Below are positions 19,487-27,950 of a stretch of DNA of 64,000 nt, in pieces; within the stretch, counting starts at the first letter, position 1; each line of letters begins with the position of its first letter. A model generated the notes under the pieces. That model was not told the DNA's origin and searched no databases. It was given only the letters and a program-made list of their open reading frames with translations. Location of the stretch: positions 186,001 to 250,000 of the forward strand of contig NZ_JAFFSX010000003.1 in the NCBI RefSeq assembly GCF_017948485.1. Reading direction: 5' to 3'. The translations under genes were made by a program, and so were the position numbers. Source of the DNA: Streptomyces sp. GESEQ-35. Its GTDB lineage: Bacteria > Actinomycetota > Actinomycetes > Streptomycetales > Streptomycetaceae.

Positions 19487-20305
19487 ATGACCAAGGAAAT
19501 CGGCGAGGAACTGCGTGGAAGCGGGGCGGACATGGCACGGCACGGCGGCGGGCGGGGATGGTACGGCAAGGTGCTCGGCGCGGCGTTCGGGGTGACGCTG
19601 CTCGCCGCCGGTGCGTCGATGTGGACCGCGCAGGCAGGTGCCGCGGGCGGCTCGTCGCCGAAGGCGACCGCGTCGGCCACGCCGGGCAGCGAGGTCGAGC
19701 CGGTCGCGGTGACCATCGCGCACGCCTCGGACGCGGGGGCGCGCGGCGTCAACATCACCATCGACGACGGCCCCGACCCCGTATGGACCCCCCAAGTGCT
19801 GGACGTGCTGCGGGAGTACGGGGTGAAGGCCACGTTCTGCATGGTGGGGATGCAGGCGCAGGCCCACCCGGACCTCGTGAAGAAGGTGGTCGCGGCCGGG
19901 CACCGGCTGTGCGACCACTCGGTGTCGCACGACACCACCATGGACAAGCAGTCCGAGACCTACCAGAAGCAGCAGATCCTCGACGCCGAACGCATGATCA
20001 CCGAGGCGTCCGGTGGCGTACGGCCGATGTACTACCGAGCGCCCGGCGGAGCCTTCACCCCCTACAGCCGCACGCTCGCCGCCTCCCACGGCATGCGCCC
20101 GCTGGGCTGGAACGTGGACACCGAGGACTTCGAGCAGCCGGGCACGGACGCCATCGTCGCCACCGTCGAGCGCGAGCTGCCGGGCGGGCCGACGGTCCTC
20201 TTCCACGACGCGGGCGGCGACCGCTCCCAGACCGTCGAGGCCCTGCGCCGGATCCTCCCCCGGCTCAAGGAGCAGGGCTACTCCTTCGGCTTCCCGGTGC
20301 GCTGA
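19487..20305 (+). CDS. Secreted polysaccharide deacetylase, NodB/CE4 family
   Basis: 272 aa. A signal/anchor segment at about 28-50 precedes the CE4 domain. Motif 1 is NITIDDGPDP (metal Asp and catalytic base), motif 2 is DHSVSHDT (two His metal ligands), motif 3 is YYRAPGGAF, and motif 5 is VLFHDAGG. It should remove acetyl groups from cell-wall or chitin-like sugars outside the membrane. An internal ATG at 19532 is an alternative start that gives a more conventional signal peptide. It is a single-gene unit. Confidence 0.9.
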   Translation: MTKEIGEELRGSGADMARHGGGRGWYGKVLGAAFGVTLLAAGASMWTAQAGAAGGSSPKATASATPGSEVEPVAVTIAHASDAGARGVNITIDDGPDPVWTPQVLDVLREYGVKATFCMVGMQAQAHPDLVKKVVAAGHRLCDHSVSHDTTMDKQSETYQKQQILDAERMITEASGGVRPMYYRAPGGAFTPYSRTLAASHGMRPLGWNVDTEDFEQPGTDAIVATVERELPGGPTVLFHDAGGDRSQTVEALRRILPRLKEQGYSFGFPVR

Positions 20306-20390
20306 GCCCGAAGCGTCCCCGGTGCCGGAAAAGTGCTTCAGTCCTACGATGACAAGTGGGCCGGTGCACCCTCACGTGCCAGGGAGCAGC

Positions 20391-20747
20391 ATGATCCGTT
20401 CAGCCGACATCCGCGAGTGGCGCAACCATGACGTGGTCGACCTGAAGCAGCGCAAGATCGGCATGCTCGAAGCGATCTATGTGGACACCGCCACGGACCA
20501 GCCCGCCATGGCCACGGTCCGGACCGGTCTGCTCAGCCGCCAGCGGCTGGTCTTCGTCCCCCTCGACGAGGCGGTCCTCGGGCCGGGCTACGTCAAGGTC
20601 CCGTACGCCAAGGGGCAGGTACGCCAGGCCCCTTCGATCGGTACGGACGACGTACTGCCCGCCGAACAGGAGGAAGCGATCTTCCGGCACTACGACATGA
20701 CGTACCAACCGGGTGCCAACGGCGAACGCCAGCTCGCGCGCCGCTGA
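20391..20747 (+). CDS. PRC-barrel domain protein
   Basis: 118 aa. The N-terminal PRC barrel (about 5-75) is recognisable from HDVVDLKQRKIGMLEAIYVD and RLVFVPLDEAVLGPGYVKVP. A short charged C-terminal helix (EQEEAIFRHYDMTY) follows. PRC barrels mediate protein-protein or RNA contacts. In actinomycetes such small proteins are common and uncharacterised. AGGGAGCAGC precedes the ATG. A small membrane protein gene follows 30 bp downstream. Confidence 0.85.
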   Translation: MIRSADIREWRNHDVVDLKQRKIGMLEAIYVDTATDQPAMATVRTGLLSRQRLVFVPLDEAVLGPGYVKVPYAKGQVRQAPSIGTDDVLPAEQEEAIFRHYDMTYQPGANGERQLARR

Positions 20748-20780
20748 CCACCCACACGCGGCAAAGGAGGCGTCCGGGTG

Positions 20781-20951
20781 ATGGTGCTCTTCCTGCTGCT
20801 CGTCCTCGTGGCCGTCGTACTGGGCATCATCGGCGCGGCAGCGGACGGCCTGGGCTATCTGCTGGCCATCGGCATCGTGCTCTTCGTGGCCGATGTGGCC
20901 TTCATCGCGGTGCGAGGGTTCCGGCGTACCGGGCGGCGTCCCATCCGCTGA
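20781..20951 (+). CDS. Small two-helix membrane protein
   Basis: 56 aa with two hydrophobic helices (VLFLLLVLVAVVLGIIGA and GYLLAIGIVLFVADVAFIAV) and a basic tail (RGFRRTGRRPIR) that should be cytoplasmic. A perfect AAAGGAGG lies at 20763-20770. A GTG at 20778 directly before the ATG could also serve as the start. It follows the PRC-barrel gene by 33 bp and is probably co-transcribed. Function unknown. Confidence 0.75.
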   Translation: MVLFLLLVLVAVVLGIIGAAADGLGYLLAIGIVLFVADVAFIAVRGFRRTGRRPIR

Positions 20952-20996
20952 CACCGGCTCTCACCGCAAGCGGCCCGGTCCAGGATGATGGCCGCC

Positions 20997-21464
20997 ATGC
21001 ACATCCGCATCGACGCCGTCGACCTGCCCGGCCTCACCCGGCCCGCCTCCGCCGACGGCGGAGTCCCCGCGTACGGCAACATCCACGTCGCCGTGCAACG
21101 CCGCGACCGTCCGGCCGAACTCCTCGATCCACAGCCCGGTGACGCACCGGCCGCGACATGGACACTGGAGTGCACCGCGAGCGCCTCGCCGACCGGCACC
21201 GAGGTCAAAGGCCCCTACGTGCAGGACCGTCTGGGCCGACGGTTCATCTACCTGTCGTGGGGCACGGTCGACGAGTCGGGCACCTTCTCGATGTTCCGCC
21301 GCGCCAAGCTCATGCTCGACGTCATTCCCGCCGACGTACTCGCCGCCGCCGCACGCGACGGCCTGCTGCTCGGACGCCTCGGCCTGACCGACGCGCAGGG
21401 CGGCCCCCTGTGCGCACGCGTCGAGCCCCCGCACATCACCTGGACCGCGGCACGCGCCGGCTAG
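20997..21464 (+). CDS. DUF5990-like conserved protein
   Basis: 155 aa, soluble, no signal peptide. Segments such as NIHVAVQRRDRPAELLDPQP, GPYVQDRLGRRFIYLSWGTV and MFRRAKLMLDVIPADVL match my recollection of the actinomycete family DUF5990. No catalytic motif is evident. Three ATGs cluster at the start (20985, 20988, 20997); the last is used because the similarity begins there. It is convergent with the repeat protein gene on the minus strand. Confidence 0.7.
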   Translation: MHIRIDAVDLPGLTRPASADGGVPAYGNIHVAVQRRDRPAELLDPQPGDAPAATWTLECTASASPTGTEVKGPYVQDRLGRRFIYLSWGTVDESGTFSMFRRAKLMLDVIPADVLAAAARDGLLLGRLGLTDAQGGPLCARVEPPHITWTAARAG

Positions 21465-21519
21465 CAGAGGCGGCGCAGGCCCACCCATGCATCACCGTCG
21501 TCCGGCCCGCGACGACGAC

Positions 21520-21879
21520 CTACCTGGCCCTGCGCAGCGTCTGGGCCAACAGCAGGGCGCCCCCGGTCGCTGCCCCTACCGCTCCCACGGCCAGGAAACC
21601 GCGAGAGGAACGCCAGGACAGCACCGACCACCGCGACTGCGCGGAGAACAACGATCCGGTACTCAGCCACGCCCCGGTGGAGATCAGCGACAGGGAGGAA
21701 CCGATCGAGCCGACCGAGAGGGCACTTCCGATCGAGCCGACCGACAGGGCCGAACCCACGGATCCCACGGACAGCACCGAACCCACTGAGCCGATCGACA
21801 ACACGGAGTCCTGCGACCACAGCGACAGCACCGAACCAGAGGCGTCACGACGAACCGACCGTACGGACTGCTTTGTCAT
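21520..21879 (-). CDS. Ser/Gly nonapeptide-repeat protein
   Basis: 119 aa. Residues about 16-70 consist of near-identical nine-residue units of the pattern S[VA]LS[VI]GS[VI]G, five to six in tandem, followed by a Trp/Ser segment and a hydrophobic C-terminal helix (FLAVGAVGAATGGALLLAQ). The regular Ser-Gly-aliphatic period suggests a stacked beta-solenoid or fibre-like structure with a membrane anchor. No signal peptide is seen. ATG at 21879 was chosen because the upstream extension reads into non-coding-like sequence. Similar proteins occur in Streptomyces, as far as I recall; function unknown. Confidence 0.75.
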   Translation of the reverse strand: MTKQSVRSVRRDASGSVLSLWSQDSVLSIGSVGSVLSVGSVGSALSVGSIGSALSVGSIGSSLSLISTGAWLSTGSLFSAQSRWSVLSWRSSRGFLAVGAVGAATGGALLLAQTLRRAR

Positions 21880-22052
21880 GAGGCCATCTTGCCCGCCGCC
21901 GCTCCGTCTCGGGTGGTTGTGGGCGTGTCTGGTCATGACCATGCTGTTACGCTCCCCCCACGTGCGTGGGGGGAGCGGCCGGGGGGCCGGGGGAATGCCA
22001 GGGCGTTGCCGTATGTCCCGCCATGCTTCTTCTTGCCCTTTCAGGAGGAACG

Positions 22053-25000
22053 GTGGCACGACTCGGCACCCGGGCGGCACGTACCGCGGCCGTCCTGGCG
22101 ACGGCGCTGACGCTCAGCCTCCCGCTTGTCGCCCTACCGTCCGCGGCGGCAGCCGCTCCGCAGTCGGCCGCCGTGGCAGGGGAGTCGGTACTGCCCGCCG
22201 CCCCGCGTGCCGTCCCCAGGGCGACGCAGATCCTCACCGCGGGGACCAGCGGCTTTCTCTGGGTTCAGGAGGGCGACGACCGGCTGCTGTGGACGGACTA
22301 CGCCACCGGCGCCACGACCGCGTTGGAGCAGCGGCTGGACGTCCCGGTGCAGTACGACATCGACAGCGGCTACTTCGTGTCGGCCGCGTCCTTCAAGACC
22401 GGGTACTACGGGGCCGGTTCCGACACCGTGGCCCTGTACTCCGAAGAGGCCGCGCAGGTCACCCTCCTCAAGGGCGGCGGCACGGCGGTCGTGCCGGTGC
22501 CCGAGTACCACACCTACCAGGGCACCTTCGGCGACGCGGTCCTCACCAGCCACAACGGAACAGGCGCGTACCGGCTGTGGCGCGTCCAGGACGGGGGCGA
22601 GGTCACCGGGACGTCCGTGACCGGGCTGCCGGACGGCGCGGGCGGCATCCAGGTCGAGGACGGCGACGCGCGTTCCGTCATCGTCAAGTACAGCACCGGC
22701 GCGAGCGACGAGGGCTGGGGCCGCTGGGGCATCGTCGACCTCGCCACCGGCGCCTTCAGCGCGCTGCCCGACCGCGACGGCACAGCGGACGGCTATGACA
22801 CGACCGGCTTCCGCCTCGGCGCCGACTCCGTGCTGCGGCTGCGGACCGGGCGCGGCAAGGCGGACCTGTACGACCGCGACGACCTGTCCGCCGCGCCCCG
22901 TACCTTCGAGACGGGCTCCCTGACCTACCAGGCCTCGTACGGGATCGTCGGCGACAGGCTGCTCGGCGTCGAACCGGTGTCGCCGGGCGACAACAAGTAC
23001 CGGGGCCAGCCGCTGTTCGCCCTCACGTCCGACGGCACGGACACCGACCTGGCCAAGGTCATGGACCCGGCTGCCCACGGGATCGTGCAGGCGCCGGACG
23101 GCTCCGTCCTCGTGGCGGGCGCAGAGCAGTACGTCGAGCAGGGCGACCTCGACTGGGGCGTGTACCGAGTCGCCCGCGCCGCCGACGGCTCGGTCACCCG
23201 CAGCCGGCTGACCTCCGTGCAGCCGATGCCCGCGACGGTCCGCGGACTCGCGCTCGGCAGCGGCATCCTCACCACGGCCGACAACAGCACGCTGTACGAG
23301 CCGAACACGATCCTCGGCGCCTACCGCAGTTCCTGGCTCACCACGAGCGGCACCCCGGGCGTCGCCAAGGCCTCTGTGGACGGCCTGGTCAGCGGTTGGG
23401 ACGGCGACTGCACCGGCAGCGACACCGGCTGCATCCGGATGTTCGCCGACGGCACCGGCCACCACGGCCGCCAGGACGCCACCGAGTCCGACCTGACCAT
23501 GCTGCGCACCAACGGCACGACCACCTGGGGCCCGACCCTCGACACGGGCGACGACAGCCCTTACCTCAAGGACCTCTCCGGGCGGTACGCGGTCGTCGAC
23601 GGCGCCGCGTCCGGCTACCAGTACATCGGCGAGTTCGCCGACGGTGCTGCGGGCAAGGTCCTGCAGAAGCGCGACCGGGTCGCCGCGGCCGTCTGGGGCA
23701 ACACCCTGTGGAGCGCCGCGGCCACCGGAGGCAAGGTCACGGCCACCCGGCTCCCGTCCGGCACCGCCGTGGAGTCCTTCACCACCCGCAACGGCTGCAC
23801 TCCGTCCAGCGTCCAGGCCGTGGGCCGCTGGGTGTACTGGGTCTGTGTGGACGCCTGGGGCGATGTCCAGGGCTCGGGCGTCTACGACCGTACGGCCAAG
23901 CGCACCGCCACCGCGCCGGCGAGCAGGGTCCTCCTCGGTGACGGCTATCTCGTCGAGCGCGTCGGCGGCATCCAGTCGGTCAGCGGGCTGAACCTCATCG
24001 ACCTGCACAACGGACTGCCGTCCAGCGGCGATCACACGGATCTGCCGAGCCGCAAGCTCGCCGCCTGGACCGACATCGGCCAGGACAACCTCAGGGTTGG
24101 CCTGAACTGGACCGTCGACCGCTTCGGCGGCGGCGTCGCCTACGCCGACCGCGAGCAGCGCGTCCACCTCGTGCCGACCGGCGTCCCGGCGTCCGCGCTG
24201 ACGGCGATCGACTCCACGGTCACCCCCAAGTCCGCGAGCTGGTCCGGCACTTGGTGGCTGTCCAAGCCGGCCGCCGCCTGGCAGGTGACCGTCAGGAACA
24301 AGGCGTCCGGCACCACCGTGCGCACCCTGACCGGCTCGGCCGCCCGGGGTCTCCTCACGGCCGCCTGGGACGGCAAGGACTCCGCGGGCCGCCTCGTCAC
24401 CAACGGCACGTACACCTGGACGCTCACCGCCCAGCCCGCCGACGGCCAGGGCGCCGCCCTCACCCTCTCCGGCACCGTCAAGGTGACGGCCGGAGCGGCG
24501 GCACCGCGCGACCACGCGGGCAGGGACGGCGTCGGCGACGTGCTCACCCTCAACTCCTCCGGCGCCCTCACCGTCCATCGCGGCACCGGCACGGGCACGC
24601 TGGGCAGCAAGGTCTCCGGCGCCGGCTGGCCGAGCACCGCGAGGTTCGTGCCGTTCGGCGACCTCAGTGGCGACCGCTGCAACGACGTCCTGGTCCGGCC
24701 GAGCAGCGGCGCCCTCCGTGCCTATCGCCCGGCCTGCGGTACGGCGCCGACGCCCTCGACGCCGTACACCACCCTCGCCGGCTCCGGTTGGAACCAGTAC
24801 GACGCGCTGACCTCGCCGGGTGACCTGAGCGGTGACGGCCGCCCGGACCTGATCGCCCGCAACGCCTCGACCGGCACGGTCTACCTGTACAAGGGGACCA
24901 GCGCGGACAAGCTGTCGGCGCGAGTGAAGCTGTACGACAACTGGAAGACGTACAAGAAACTCGTCGGGGCCGGTGACCTGAACGGCGACGGCATCGGCGA

Positions 25001-25271
25001 TCTGCTCGCCCAGGAGAAGTCGAACAACCTGTACCGGTACGACGGCACCGGCCGCGGCACGTTCAAGGCGCGTGTGAAGGTGTTCTCGAACTGGGGCGCT
25101 TCCTACAACGCGGTCGTCGGAGTCGGCGACATCACGGGCGACGGCAGGACGGACCTCGTCTCGCGCGACACCAGCGGCAACCTGTACCGCAACAGCGGTA
25201 ACGGCAAGGGGTCGTTCGGCGGCCGTACGAAGATCGCGACGGGCTGGCAGGGGTACAAGGCCGTCGTCTGA
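22053..25271 (+). CDS. Large secreted protein with propeller region, FlgD-like Ig domain and FG-GAP repeats
   Basis: 1072-aa exported protein. A signal peptide (about 1-32) is followed by a region of about 650 residues that looks like beta-propeller blades. A FlgD/Ig-like domain follows at about 730-815 (AAWDGKDSAGRLVTNGTYTW). Four C-terminal FG-GAP/VCBS-type repeats carry calcium-loop motifs such as GDLSGDGRPDLI, GDLNGDGIGDLL and GDITGDGRTDLV. The GTG at 22053 is preferred over the upstream ATG at 22023 because AGGAGG lies directly before it. It is likely a surface or extracellular matrix-binding protein. No enzymatic motif was found. Confidence 0.88.
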   Translation: MARLGTRAARTAAVLATALTLSLPLVALPSAAAAAPQSAAVAGESVLPAAPRAVPRATQILTAGTSGFLWVQEGDDRLLWTDYATGATTALEQRLDVPVQYDIDSGYFVSAASFKTGYYGAGSDTVALYSEEAAQVTLLKGGGTAVVPVPEYHTYQGTFGDAVLTSHNGTGAYRLWRVQDGGEVTGTSVTGLPDGAGGIQVEDGDARSVIVKYSTGASDEGWGRWGIVDLATGAFSALPDRDGTADGYDTTGFRLGADSVLRLRTGRGKADLYDRDDLSAAPRTFETGSLTYQASYGIVGDRLLGVEPVSPGDNKYRGQPLFALTSDGTDTDLAKVMDPAAHGIVQAPDGSVLVAGAEQYVEQGDLDWGVYRVARAADGSVTRSRLTSVQPMPATVRGLALGSGILTTADNSTLYEPNTILGAYRSSWLTTSGTPGVAKASVDGLVSGWDGDCTGSDTGCIRMFADGTGHHGRQDATESDLTMLRTNGTTTWGPTLDTGDDSPYLKDLSGRYAVVDGAASGYQYIGEFADGAAGKVLQKRDRVAAAVWGNTLWSAAATGGKVTATRLPSGTAVESFTTRNGCTPSSVQAVGRWVYWVCVDAWGDVQGSGVYDRTAKRTATAPASRVLLGDGYLVERVGGIQSVSGLNLIDLHNGLPSSGDHTDLPSRKLAAWTDIGQDNLRVGLNWTVDRFGGGVAYADREQRVHLVPTGVPASALTAIDSTVTPKSASWSGTWWLSKPAAAWQVTVRNKASGTTVRTLTGSAARGLLTAAWDGKDSAGRLVTNGTYTWTLTAQPADGQGAALTLSGTVKVTAGAAAPRDHAGRDGVGDVLTLNSSGALTVHRGTGTGTLGSKVSGAGWPSTARFVPFGDLSGDRCNDVLVRPSSGALRAYRPACGTAPTPSTPYTTLAGSGWNQYDALTSPGDLSGDGRPDLIARNASTGTVYLYKGTSADKLSARVKLYDNWKTYKKLVGAGDLNGDGIGDLLAQEKSNNLYRYDGTGRGTFKARVKVFSNWGASYNAVVGVGDITGDGRTDLVSRDTSGNLYRNSGNGKGSFGGRTKIATGWQGYKAVV

Positions 25272-25295
25272 GGCACATCGAGAGGCGGTTCCGTC

Positions 25296-26924
25296 TCAGG
25301 AACGCGTGTGCTGTGCGTCGGCCGGCTCTCCGGGCAGCCACTGAAGGGCGAACCAGAGTTCCATGCGGACGCCGGGGTCCTGGAGGTCGACGTCGAGGAG
25401 GTCGGCGACGCGGGCCAGGCGGTGGCGGACGGTGTTGCGGTGTACCTGAAGGGTCGCTGCGGTGCGGTCCCAACTGCCGTGGAGAGTCAGCCAGGTGCGC
25501 AGGGTGTCGACGAGGACCGGGGCCCCTGGTGCGCCCGCCCGGTCCAGCGGGGCGAAGCGCGTGCGGGCCAGTTCCCTGGCGTCGGCGGGGGAGACGAGCG
25601 CGTGGACGGTGAGGGCGTCGGGGGTGTGGACGACGGCGGGTGCCCCGGCGGCGATCGCGCGTTGCAGGGCGCGTTCGGCCTGGGTGTCGGCGTGCGGCAG
25701 GTCGTGCGCGGACGCGGGTGCGCTGAAACCGAGAACCCACCCGAGGTCGGCCGCCTGGTCGGGGACGCTCGGCCGGGCGTCGGGGGCGCTGGGCACCAGT
25801 GCCTTCAGGTGGGGGCCGTCCATGTGCACGTACGGCGTACCCAACAGGGTTGCCAGCGCTGCCAGTTGGGCGGGATCACCGTCGTTCTGCGGCGCTGCCG
25901 CGGACCCCGCGGGCAGGTGCCGGCCGTGCACCACCGTCCAGTGCCGGCCCCTCGCCCCGCCGGCGGGCACGAGGGCGGGCGCGACCTCGGCGGGCGTCGC
26001 CCCGAGCATGAGCCGGACCAGCGCGCCGACGCTGTGGGTGTCGGTGCTCAGGGCGTGCCGCGGGCTGGTGAGCAGGGCCAGCAGGACCGTCGCCGTACTG
26101 GTCACCTGGCGGTGCACGACGGTGGGGGCCGTGGTGGCGGCCTGTCCGAGGGCCAGCGCCGCGGTGACGCCGTCCGCACCGGGGAGGGTGTGGACGGTCA
26201 GGTGCAGCTCATGGCCGGGGCCGCTCCCCTGGTCCGGGTGAACCCCTCCCGGATGGTGAGCCGCTGCCGCCGTCGGACGCCCGCCCCGCAGCAGCGTGCG
26301 TCCGGTGAGTTCGCGGAGGGCCTGCCGAGCGGCAGGTGATGCGGGACGGCGGCCCGCGGAGAAGAGTTCGATGCCCTGGGCGTCGTACAGCACGGACCAG
26401 GCCCCGGTGTGGTCCGCGAGCCGGCTGAGAACGGCCCGGAGGGCGTCCGGGCGGGCGGCCGCCGAGGCGAGCGCGGACTGCGCCCGGGAGATCTCCCGCA
26501 ACTCGCGGTTGCGGGCTTCGGCGATCGCCGCGTACGTGGCCTGTCCGACGGCGACGAAGGGCGTGCCCGGTGGCAGCCGCAGCAGGGGCAGGCCGTGCCG
26601 GTCGCAGGCGCTGACGAGTTCGGGCGGCACCTCCGGGTGCACGGGGGCGACGCCGAAGCCGAGCGCGGCCACACCGGCGGAGGCGACCCGCCGTACGTAT
26701 GTGTCGACGCCGTCCGCGTCGTCGGGGAGCCGTACCCCCGCGGTGAGGAGAAGTTCGCCGCCGACGAGGTAGGGCGTCGGATCCTCGATCTCCGTGGTGC
26801 CGACCGCACCGACCAGGCGGTCGGCGGCAGCCGGACCGGCCACCTGGCTGAGGCCCAGTCCCGGGTCGTCGAGCAGCACGCCGAGGCGCACGGACGGCTG
26901 CTCGGTCGTGGCGGATTCATCCAA
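25296..26924 (-). CDS. PucR-family transcriptional regulator
   Basis: 542 aa. The N-terminal PucR domain (about 10-125) has GVLLDDPGLGLSQVAG and PYLVGGELLLTAGVRL. A variable central region follows, then a C-terminal PucR-type HTH (LRTWLTLHGSWDRTAATLQV followed by HRNTVRHRLARVADLL). TTG at 26924 is proposed as the start because GGAG lies seven bases upstream; an earlier in-frame GTG at 26963 has no ribosome site. It is divergent from the class II aldolase gene, which is its likely target. PucR proteins often control purine or other nitrogen catabolism, so xdh control is possible but unproven. Confidence 0.88.
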   Translation of the reverse strand: MDESATTEQPSVRLGVLLDDPGLGLSQVAGPAAADRLVGAVGTTEIEDPTPYLVGGELLLTAGVRLPDDADGVDTYVRRVASAGVAALGFGVAPVHPEVPPELVSACDRHGLPLLRLPPGTPFVAVGQATYAAIAEARNRELREISRAQSALASAAARPDALRAVLSRLADHTGAWSVLYDAQGIELFSAGRRPASPAARQALRELTGRTLLRGGRPTAAAAHHPGGVHPDQGSGPGHELHLTVHTLPGADGVTAALALGQAATTAPTVVHRQVTSTATVLLALLTSPRHALSTDTHSVGALVRLMLGATPAEVAPALVPAGGARGRHWTVVHGRHLPAGSAAAPQNDGDPAQLAALATLLGTPYVHMDGPHLKALVPSAPDARPSVPDQAADLGWVLGFSAPASAHDLPHADTQAERALQRAIAAGAPAVVHTPDALTVHALVSPADARELARTRFAPLDRAGAPGAPVLVDTLRTWLTLHGSWDRTAATLQVHRNTVRHRLARVADLLDVDLQDPGVRMELWFALQWLPGEPADAQHTRS

Positions 26925-26932
26925 TGAGCGTC

Positions 26933-26943
26933 TCCATATTGGA
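26933..26943. promoter_or_regulatory. Short palindrome in the PucR/aldolase divergent region
   Basis: TCCATATTGGA has perfect 4-base arms (TCCA/TGGA) around TAT. It lies between the PucR start and the aldolase start, in locally AT-richer DNA, which is where an autoregulatory operator would be expected. Confidence 0.3.
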
Positions 26944-27016
26944 CAGAAACGGCACTTCAGCACCAGTACACCCCGTGGCTACGGTCATGTCACCCCCCAC
27001 CCCTGAAAGGACCCCG

Positions 27017-27781
27017 ATGACCGCCCCCACCCCCCACGTCGAGGAGCTGCGGCTGCGCCGCGAACTCGCCGCGGTGTACCGCCTCGTGGCGCACTTCCGG
27101 ATGACGGATCTGATCTTCACGCACATCTCGGTCCGGCTCCCCGGCCCGGAGCACCACTTCCTGATCAACCCCTACGGCCTGCTCTTCGAGGAGATCACCG
27201 CCTCGAACCTGGTCAGGATCGACCTCACCGGCAACCCCGTCGGGGAGACCCCCCACCCCGTCAACCCGGCCGGCTTCGTCATCCACAGCGCGATCCACTC
27301 CGCCCGGCCCGACGCCCACTGCGTCCTGCACACCCACACCCGGGCGGGCTGCGCGGTCGCCGCCCAGGAGGAGGGCCTGCTCCCGCTCAACCAGATCTCC
27401 ATGGAGTTCTACGGCAGGCTCGGCTATCACGCCTACGAAGGCGTCGCCCTCAATCTCGCCGAGCAGCGGCGGCTCGTCAGCGACCTCGGCGACCACCCGG
27501 CGATGATTCTTCGCAACCACGGCCTGCTGACCGTGGGCGAGACCCCCGCCCGGGCGTTCCTGCGCATGTACTACCTGGACAAGGCCTGCGAGATCCAGAC
27601 CACCGCCGCAGCCGGCGGCGCGAAGCTCGTCCTCCCCGACCCCGAGGTCCGCGAGCTCACCGCACGCCAGCTGGCGGGCGAGGACCACGGCTCCGACCTC
27701 CAGGACGACAAGGCGTACGACCTCGCCTGGTCGGCACTGCTGCGGCTCGTGGAACGCATCGCCCCTGACTACAAGGACTGA
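27017..27781 (+). CDS. Class II aldolase/adducin family protein
   Basis: 254 aa. The fold is recognised from TDLIFTHISVRLPGPEHHFL, NPYGLLFEEITASNLV, and zinc-ligand histidines in CVLHTHTRAG and ILRNHGLLTVG. Family members are fuculose-1-phosphate aldolases, ribulose-5-phosphate epimerases or decarboxylases. This long form with an adducin-like start is usually of unknown substrate. GAAAGGA precedes the ATG at 27017. It is controlled most plausibly by the divergent PucR regulator. Confidence 0.88.
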   Translation: MTAPTPHVEELRLRRELAAVYRLVAHFRMTDLIFTHISVRLPGPEHHFLINPYGLLFEEITASNLVRIDLTGNPVGETPHPVNPAGFVIHSAIHSARPDAHCVLHTHTRAGCAVAAQEEGLLPLNQISMEFYGRLGYHAYEGVALNLAEQRRLVSDLGDHPAMILRNHGLLTVGETPARAFLRMYYLDKACEIQTTAAAGGAKLVLPDPEVRELTARQLAGEDHGSDLQDDKAYDLAWSALLRLVERIAPDYKD

Positions 27782-27828
27782 GCCTGTCCCCCGTGCGAGC
27801 TACGCGCAGGTGTCCACCGTGTGGTGAC

Positions 27829-27894
27829 GATTCCGGGCCGACGGATCCGTAGCTTTTCCCTCGGCCGCGGCGTTCCGGTCGCGGACCCGGAATC
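27829..27894. terminator. Long-range inverted repeat after the aldolase gene
   Basis: Perfect 9-base arms GATTCCGGG (27829-27837) and CCCGGAATC (27886-27894) enclose 48 GC-rich bases that can pair internally. It lies 47 bp past the aldolase stop and 56 bp before the lipoprotein hydrolase start. It may be a terminator of the first gene or a leader structure of the second. Confidence 0.45.
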
Positions 27895-27950
27895 AACCCT
27901 TCGGCGCGCGTTCTCCTTTCGGCGCCCGATGTCTCTTACGGGGAGCAATC

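Noticed and set aside
19229..20206. 325-aa minus-strand frame opposite the deacetylase gene
   Set aside because: The plus-strand frame carries all CE4 motifs; the antisense product has none.
22134..24578. 814-aa minus-strand open frame
   Set aside because: Antisense shadow of the secreted FG-GAP protein. Composition is Gly/Arg/Val-rich with no domain, and the sense frame has a signal peptide and repeats.
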